Of a stretch of DNA of 64,000 nucleotides, positions 58,601 to 64,000 are shown piece by piece (position 1 is the first letter of the stretch; each line of letters starts with the position of its first letter). Position numbers and translations under genes: made by a program. Below the pieces are notes generated by a model. The model made no database searches, was not told the DNA's origin, and saw only the letters and a program-made list of their open reading frames with translations. The DNA is taken from NCBI GenBank assembly GCA_905221605.1, contig CAJNDS010002409.1:104501-168500 (forward strand), read 5' to 3'. The DNA comes from Symbiodinium natans (taxonomy: Eukaryota; Sar; Dinophyceae; Suessiales; Symbiodiniaceae).

Positions 58601-60752
58601 GCCAGGGTTTAGGGCTTAGGGCATCCACAGGGTGTTGCCACCCACAGGTCTCCAAGCCCTCTCGTCTGAAACCTAAACGCCTTAGTCGCCGAGCCCGCCC
58701 GAAAACGCAATAAAGACCTATAGGGGGAGATTTCTCAATGATGGTCCTTCTTGGGGTACTCGAAATAGAAGGCTACCAACTCGACCGGAGGCCTGCAAAC
58801 CAAACAACCCGAAACCCCAGCGGCTTTTCCCCTCCTTCCCCACATACCCTATTATATACCCTAAATCCTCTTAAACCGATGAAGCTGAACCCCAGTCGAG
58901 AAACCCTGAGCCCAAAAGCCCCAAAGCTCCAAACCTTGCTTGGATCACTTGAATCCCTACCCCCTACGCCCCCACAACAGCAAGCAGGGCAGCGGGCTCC
59001 TGCTGCAAAACCTCCTGGGCCTCTATACAACTAGAACTTTCGCCCTCTTCCCAGAGAGATTGAAGCAGAACATTTGATCCCCCTAAACCTTCAACCCTAA
59101 CCTCTAAACCGTCTAAACCCCCCACAGCAAGGACGGGTCGGAGTCCGTCTAGAGGCCGCAAGAGGCCGCAACAGGCAGGACAAGGAAGGGTTGGAAGGGT
59201 TCAGGGTTGAGAGATGTGCCCATGTTTCCCCCCTTTGAAGGCCGCGAAAAAGTTGCGTCGAATTTGGGCCCTTAGGGTTTGGGGCCGGGGGAGCGTGGGG
59301 GGTAGTGTTTATAGGGCTTCAGGGTTCGGGGTAGGGTAGCATTCAGGCCTTTTGAGACTTTGAGACTTTGAGACGCCACCCTGAGTACCTTCTACTCACG
59401 TCCTTAGGCACCATGAGCGGCACGCAAGACACACTGAAACTCCCGGAAGGGCCTGAGATTTTTGCTTTCGAGTTTTAACGTCACAAGCCCAGAGGGTCGG
59501 GTGCCTTAGACCCTATGTAGTATAGTCTTGTTGGCACCTGGTTGCATAGTTGATGATACCTCTTTTTTTTTTGGGGTGTGGGGCTCCGAGCTCGTCATAT
59601 TTTCTCTTCCCATTATATGCTACCACAAGTGAACACCCGAAATAACCCCTAAATCCTAAGCTTTAGAGGGCTCTCCGGACGCAGTCTTCGCCTTCCCCCC
59701 AACAGCCGAAAACCCAGGCGTCGCGAGAGGCCTCCTTTGGGGTGTCTCGTGCAATACCCGCCCGGAGACCTTGGGGTGGCCTTGGGGATGCGCATCGTAA
59801 GAGTACTGCTCAGAGGACTTTTTTGACATGATATTTGCGACATATTTTTATAGTACTACTATTTCGAAAAGGAGTGATTATGCTGATTATTTGTACTAAA
59901 AAGAATGGTACTCCTGGTAGTGCAAAAGCTAGTACTGAAAATGCTGATCGTGCTAATCATGCAAATAGCGCAACCTTTTAGGCTGAGGGCTTAGGGTAGG
60001 CCGGTCTAGGCTTTAGGGTTTAAGGCTAGCAGGCCAAGGCCATTGCTGCATTTTTGCGCTTGTTCTTCTCGGTAGGTTCGAACTTGGGCATCCAATTGTG
60101 AAGCGTGCCCCTCCCCTCAAGGTCTCTATGAATATCTCCAGCGAACAGAAGGGAGCTGCCTGCAGACAGCACAACACGGCGTACCCAGACCTAAAGGACT
60201 CCACAAAACTCCCAAAGCAAGACATAAACCCACCCCAGCCCACGAGCCTAAGACTTTGGGGGTTTGGACAGGTGATGCACCGTGTATAGAGGGCCTTTTG
60301 CAAGTCTGGTATAGGGTTGATGGGAGGAAGGGTTCATATTGCTGTTATTGTTGAGTGGCTAGACGGTTCCTTGATATTTTTGGTGAGTGTATCCGTGGGG
60401 TGTTCTTTTTTGGGGTGCGAACGAGAAAGCACGACTTTAGACGGTGCATAAGCGGGTTTGGGGTTGAAGTTCAGGATTTCCTTGTCGTAGGGCCTGGGCT
60501 TCAGGAGTGTTCACTTGTAGCCCGCTTTCGACGAGAGCGGAGTGCCGTCGACCATGGACCCGAATTCCTGAAACCCTAAACCCTGTGCAGGGCTTAGGGG
60601 TTTAGATGTTTGGCCCTAAACCAACACGGTAAGGACGTCCAGGATTCATGGAATCCTGTCTTGCAGGCAGTTCCCTAGGCGGCAGTCTCTTCTCAACTCT
60701 GGTGCACAGCCCCGGGGCCGACCTTCGACGGTGCACATTCCGAGGAGGGTTT
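55607..60752 (+). CDS. Unresolved multi-exon gene, unknown protein
   Basis: Exon-like islands: 55607-~55660, a membrane helix (TILAGIIFAYMVLQLGY); 56137-~56185 (FFGGKLSRTSWMG); 56801-56861 (VFLLGPVASRLRKRQRRDDQ); 57244-57275 (VGDREEFELTE); 57857-57935 (VRPGSFLRRPWCLSGKA, GTAAGC donor); 60033-60071 (AKAIAAFLRLFFS, GTAGGT donor); ~60673-60752 (FPRRQSLLNSGAQPRG). The joins 56861/57244, 57275/57857, 57935/60033 and 60071/60673 are in phase. The first two islands do not join cleanly. The domain is not recognised; one helix and an Arg-rich stretch are all I can describe. No start or stop found. Confidence 0.42.
58413..58501. repeat. Imperfect inverted repeat
   Basis: Arms 58413-58439 (CCAAAAGAAGC then GCAGCCGAG) and 58471-58501 (CTCGGCTGC then GCTTCTTTTTTGG) surround 31 bases that are themselves partly self-complementary. 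A CCCTAAA array follows. Could be a small MITE or a stable RNA hairpin. Confidence 0.75.
58525..58592 (+). repeat. (CCCTAAA)9-10
   Basis: Exact heptamers following the inverted repeat, within the long intron between exons 57857-57935 and 60033. Confidence 0.95.
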
Positions 60753-60799
60753 AGGGGTTTTTATAGGGGTTTTATGTTGGGGTTTCACAGGGTTTTATG

Positions 60800-62780
60800 A
60801 GGCTTTTAGGTTTAGGGTTTTGCAGGTTCACAGGTTTAGGGGTTTCAGGGTTGTAGAATTGGGGTTACAGGGTTCGAGGGTTGCGGGCTCTAGGGATTTC
60901 CCCAAAACTAGTTAACCCCTAAGACTTTGGCGTCCAAAGCCCTTGGACTGTTGGCTATCAGGAAGTCTCATTCTACATGGTCCTTATCAGGAGGAGCCCA
61001 AGTTGAGAAGAACCCCTGGCTCAAACTTCTGAAGACTTCAGAGCCCGTAAGCCTTGAACCTCAAACCGACGTTGACGTTTGGGAAAGCGAAGTCCTCCGT
61101 TGGCCCCTGGTACCTACCTCCCCACCGCTGGCTGAGCAGCCGAGACGCAGGCTTTTCGGTTGGATTCATGAATTTAGCGTGGAGGCTTTAGGGAAAGGGC
61201 TCCCCACTTCGGAGGCCCCTCTATGGAACACCCTCTTGCCCTTGCTTCTGGGCGTCGCAGCCTCCTACAAAACTACTTCAGCCCAAGCAAGGCTATGGAG
61301 TTTCACTATGGGGCCTTAGAACAGGTTCTTGTTGCAGCTACGTTTACCTGTAGCTCGGGGCTGATGTGAAAATGTCCGCGGGTTTGATTCTAGAGGTATA
61401 GAGGTGGAGGCTTTGGAGCATCTTTCGTGGGGTTTACGTTTTTGTTTCTTTTTGGAGGCGGTGGGGCAGGGGTGGATTGGGGTGGCAAGGTTCTACATGG
61501 GTGGGTACAAGGAGTTCTGACTAGCTAAAAAAGCTGCGGAACTGCAAGGGTCCCTGTGGTCAGGGTTTAGTGAGGGTTCTTTTGTTCAGGGTTTCGGGTT
61601 TAGAGGGCGTTTCTCCGGAGCAATCTAAGCCCTAAACGCTTGCAATGCTGATTGGGCCTGCCCATGCTCACGGGGCTTGAGGCTCAAGGCTTGGGGATTG
61701 AAAGGGTCATCCATAGACGTAGAAGGTGCCATGATATCCTGAACCCTCAAACCTTTTAATCCTTGACCCAACCAATCCCTTTGAAGTCTGCGAGCCACAC
61801 GAGTGCCCTGAAAAAATGCTAAAATCCCCACAAATTCCAATCTAACAAATCTCAAAAACCTAAAATCCCAACAAGCAACCGCACTGCATCCTTGAAACCC
61901 TAACCCCTAAACCCTGCTCTCGCCAGCCGAGTAGTCAGGGTTTGTTGGTCCTTTAAGGGGTCCTTGGGCTGTGTGAGAGAGAGCGGTGGGTGGCTTTGTC
62001 TGTTTCGGATTCAGGGCTTAGGGCTTGTGGGATTTATAACTTTGAGGTCCAAGTCAGAGTGCCCAACCCTTAAGCCCCAACCCCTATCCCTAAACCCTAA
62101 ACCCCCAAACCCAAACCCCAACCCGCGCATACAGAATTTTCAGGGTTCGTAGGGCTTACAGAGGTTATAGGGTCTGCTTGTAGGGTTGATCTAGGCATGT
62201 TGCAGAGGGGTTTATGGGGTTGTTGGGAGCCTGCGTCTTTGGTGGGACAGCCGGAGCTGAGCGATATGGAATGCCGCACGCGGGCTTGCGGTGTGTGTTC
62301 TATTTCCCGTTTTGTCGAGCAAGACTAGGAGTTGTAGGTTTGTCCAGAAGGTCTACAATCTAAAGCGGAACTTGTTCCTATAAATAGGTCCCCCCTGAAG
62401 GCCCCTGATTCATGGCAGTTTAGGGTAATGTCTGGACCGTAGGCCTTGGGCTCTGTGAACCGTAGGCCCAAAACACTCTGAGCAGTCGCACATGTTGGGT
62501 TGCTCTTGAGGTTGCAGTTTTCTGCCTTGGAGATTGCGGCATGGCTGATTCAACATGTTTCAACCCTTTAAATGTAGTAGGATTTCGGTTTCAGGGTTGT
62601 AGCGGTTGCGGGGAAAGGAGTTTGGACACCGCAGGCCTGCCAGAAAGCCCAATGATCGTAACACCAAGATGGTTCATTTTGAATTTTGCCAGATCGGAAG
62701 ACGCTGCCCGACTGGCCTGGGCTAAAGTCGGAGTACGGCTGTAGTGCTGAGGGTGACCCAAGACTTGTAACCCTCAACCT
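60800..62780 (+). other. Repeat-rich stretch without a firm gene
   Basis: Degenerate TTTAGGG-like G-rich and CCCTAAA-like C-rich tracts. One open stretch, 60927-61319, could encode 130 aa but has no acceptor or family signal. Nothing else seen. Confidence 0.4.
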
Positions 62781-62786
62781 CTACAG

Positions 62787-63320
62787 ACATCTTGGCCCAG
62801 GCCGGCTTTGACATCTGCACCCTCCCAGTATTGGCTAAAGCTGTCCTGTGATCACGCGCGAGGATAGTTTGCCTAGGGGCTCGCTATGTTTGATCCCGTC
62901 AAGATTCGGCAAGACCGAAAGTCCATATGTAAAAGGTTTTTCAACGAACAGGTTAGTGCAAGCCTCGCCAACGATGAGGCTTGGGTTAAAAGGTTAGGCC
63001 TCAAAGGGCAAGCCACAGATTTTGCTTGGAATAATCCTGGTGAGCACTTGAGAAGACATGAGTGTCCGCCCATTGTCTATGAATCGTGAAATTCGGAGGC
63101 TCGAAGATAATTCAAGTTCAGGGTCTTCTTTCGCGGACCCTGAAGAAAAATCACCCTCTAATCGCATGGTCCTTACACGCGGGCCCTCATGCTATCTTCC
63201 TCTGGGATCTCGCGACCTCAGCCCTCTAAACCCTATAGGCGCGTAGTGGCAGCCCTGAGAGGGGATGGGGGCAGATGAGGGCAACGCCGATGAAGAGGAT
63301 CCTGGCCATGCAAGACGACT
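62787..63320 (+). CDS. Candidate exons/ORF, unknown
   Basis: 62787-~62850 follows a CAG and is open in two frames (ILAQAGFDICTLPVLAK or SQYWLKLSCDHARG). ORF 62886-63089 from ATG reads natural protein (KRFFNEQVSASLANDEAW) and ends in TGA. ~63283-63320 reads MKRILAMQDDCVSC. No model could be joined; they may be remnants. Confidence 0.22.
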
Positions 63321-63395
63321 GTGTCAGCTGTGTAGGATTGATAGGGTTTAGGATCTAGGGTTGGTGAACATGCAATCTGTGCAGATTCGTATGTT

Positions 63396-63400
63396 ATATA

Positions 63401-63431
<31 letters not shown>

Positions 63432-63470
63432 GTCATACAGATATGTATATATATATATAGATATATACAT
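63396..63470 (+). repeat. ATGT/TA microsatellite
   Basis: TA, GTAT and TATA repeats without coding signal. Confidence 0.9.
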
Positions 63471-63758
63471 CGACGAATGATGTGAGGTGGTCTTCGGATG
63501 TTGTGCTTTGCTTGGGGACGCCGCGACTTGCGCTAGATCACTGCAGGGCCTTCAAGGGTTTAGGGTTTGGGGTTCAGGGTTTAGGGTTTCGGGTTTCGGG
63601 TTCCAAGAGCCTTGCGCCCAACTGACTGTCGCTCCAATATTCTAAAAGGTTTATGTCTACACCCTTGACCCTAGTCAGACCCTACACCCTGTAGGGTGCA
63701 TGCACCTTGAAGCATTCGAGGCTGAGCCCTATAGTCGTCTTTGCTGGAGTTGCCTCCC

Positions 63759-63845
63759 ATGGCGCGTTTTGGCGCCGGCCAAGACATTGATTTGCCTCGC
63801 GATAGAGAGAAAAACAAGCGCGAGCAACCGTTCATGTCCAGACCT
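63759..63845 (+). CDS. Probable first exon of a gene continuing past the window
   Basis: ATG at 63759 opens MARFGAGQDIDLPRDREKNK followed by REQP, then a possible GTAGGG donor near 63847. The charged, compact N-terminus and lack of repeats suggest a true start. Product not recognised. Confidence 0.33.
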
Positions 63846-64000
63846 TGTAGGGTTTGGGCTCTCACGGCATAGGACTCAGGGCGTTTTAGGTTGTTTATGT
63901 GTGGGGTGGAAGGTGGAGCCTTCTCGAGTCTAGGGTGTTTGTCCCAGCGTTATAACTGCAAGGCATGAATCCTTTGTGTCCCACGGCTGCGCGGAGCGAA

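Noticed and set aside
1-64000. Spliced-leader (DinoSL) relic at gene starts
   Set aside because: I saw no convincing match upstream of 27741, 45738 or 63759 by eye; a proper search was not possible.

Overview
The window reads as nuclear DNA of a eukaryote with very short exons in long introns, most likely a dinoflagellate. The evidence is internal. Multi-exon genes can be assembled by phase, and most of their splice donors are GC, with some GT and a few GA, while acceptors are almost always AG followed by G. All the convincing genes lie on the + strand. The introns are packed with degenerate copies of the plant/alveolate-type telomere motif (TTTAGGG / CCCTAAA). This combination fits dinoflagellates best; a chromerid relative is the main alternative. 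No splice-site, homology or RNA search could be run, so exon edges are my own reading.

Layout. (1) About 263-26626: the 3' two thirds of a P5B-type P-type ATPase gene (ATP13A2/3 family), roughly 36 small exons (about 2.4 kb coding in 26.4 kb), with the 5' end outside the window. Signature motifs appear in the correct order: TTRG/QLVRMVLFP, FDKTGTIT, VCHTV, FIKGSYEK, CTGDN, FARMKP, GDGGNDCGGLRAAHAG, SDAE/ASMVAPFS and the C-terminal membrane segments. (2) 27741-36220: a complete 10-exon gene (304 aa) of unknown function with an N-terminus that looks organelle-targeted. (3) 36.5-41.3 kb: a block with membrane-protein-like ORFs, then a set of in-phase exons of unknown identity. (4) 42926-44271: a phytanoyl-CoA dioxygenase family gene with one unusually long (780 bp) last exon. 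(5) 45738-50241: a complete 7-exon gene for a 157-aa unknown protein. (6) 50.7-53.2 kb: an ankyrin-repeat gene. (7) 53.7-54.3 kb: a compositionally distinct repeat block, probably a small mobile element. (8) 54.6-55.5 kb: possible minus-strand coding remnants. (9) 55.6-60.8 kb: a poorly resolved + strand gene of unknown function. (10) 63759 to the window end: probable first exon of another gene.

No pathway links neighbouring genes. The ATPase and the unknown membrane proteins are unrelated housekeeping-type genes in a head-to-tail array. The most unusual feature is the intron architecture. Telomere-like G-strand and C-strand blocks alternate, and in many introns the G-rich form lies near the donor and the C-rich form near the acceptor, so the two intron ends could pair. 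Variant arrays (7-, 8-, 9-, 10- and 11-base units) and a 53-bp perfect palindrome sit in the same sequence.
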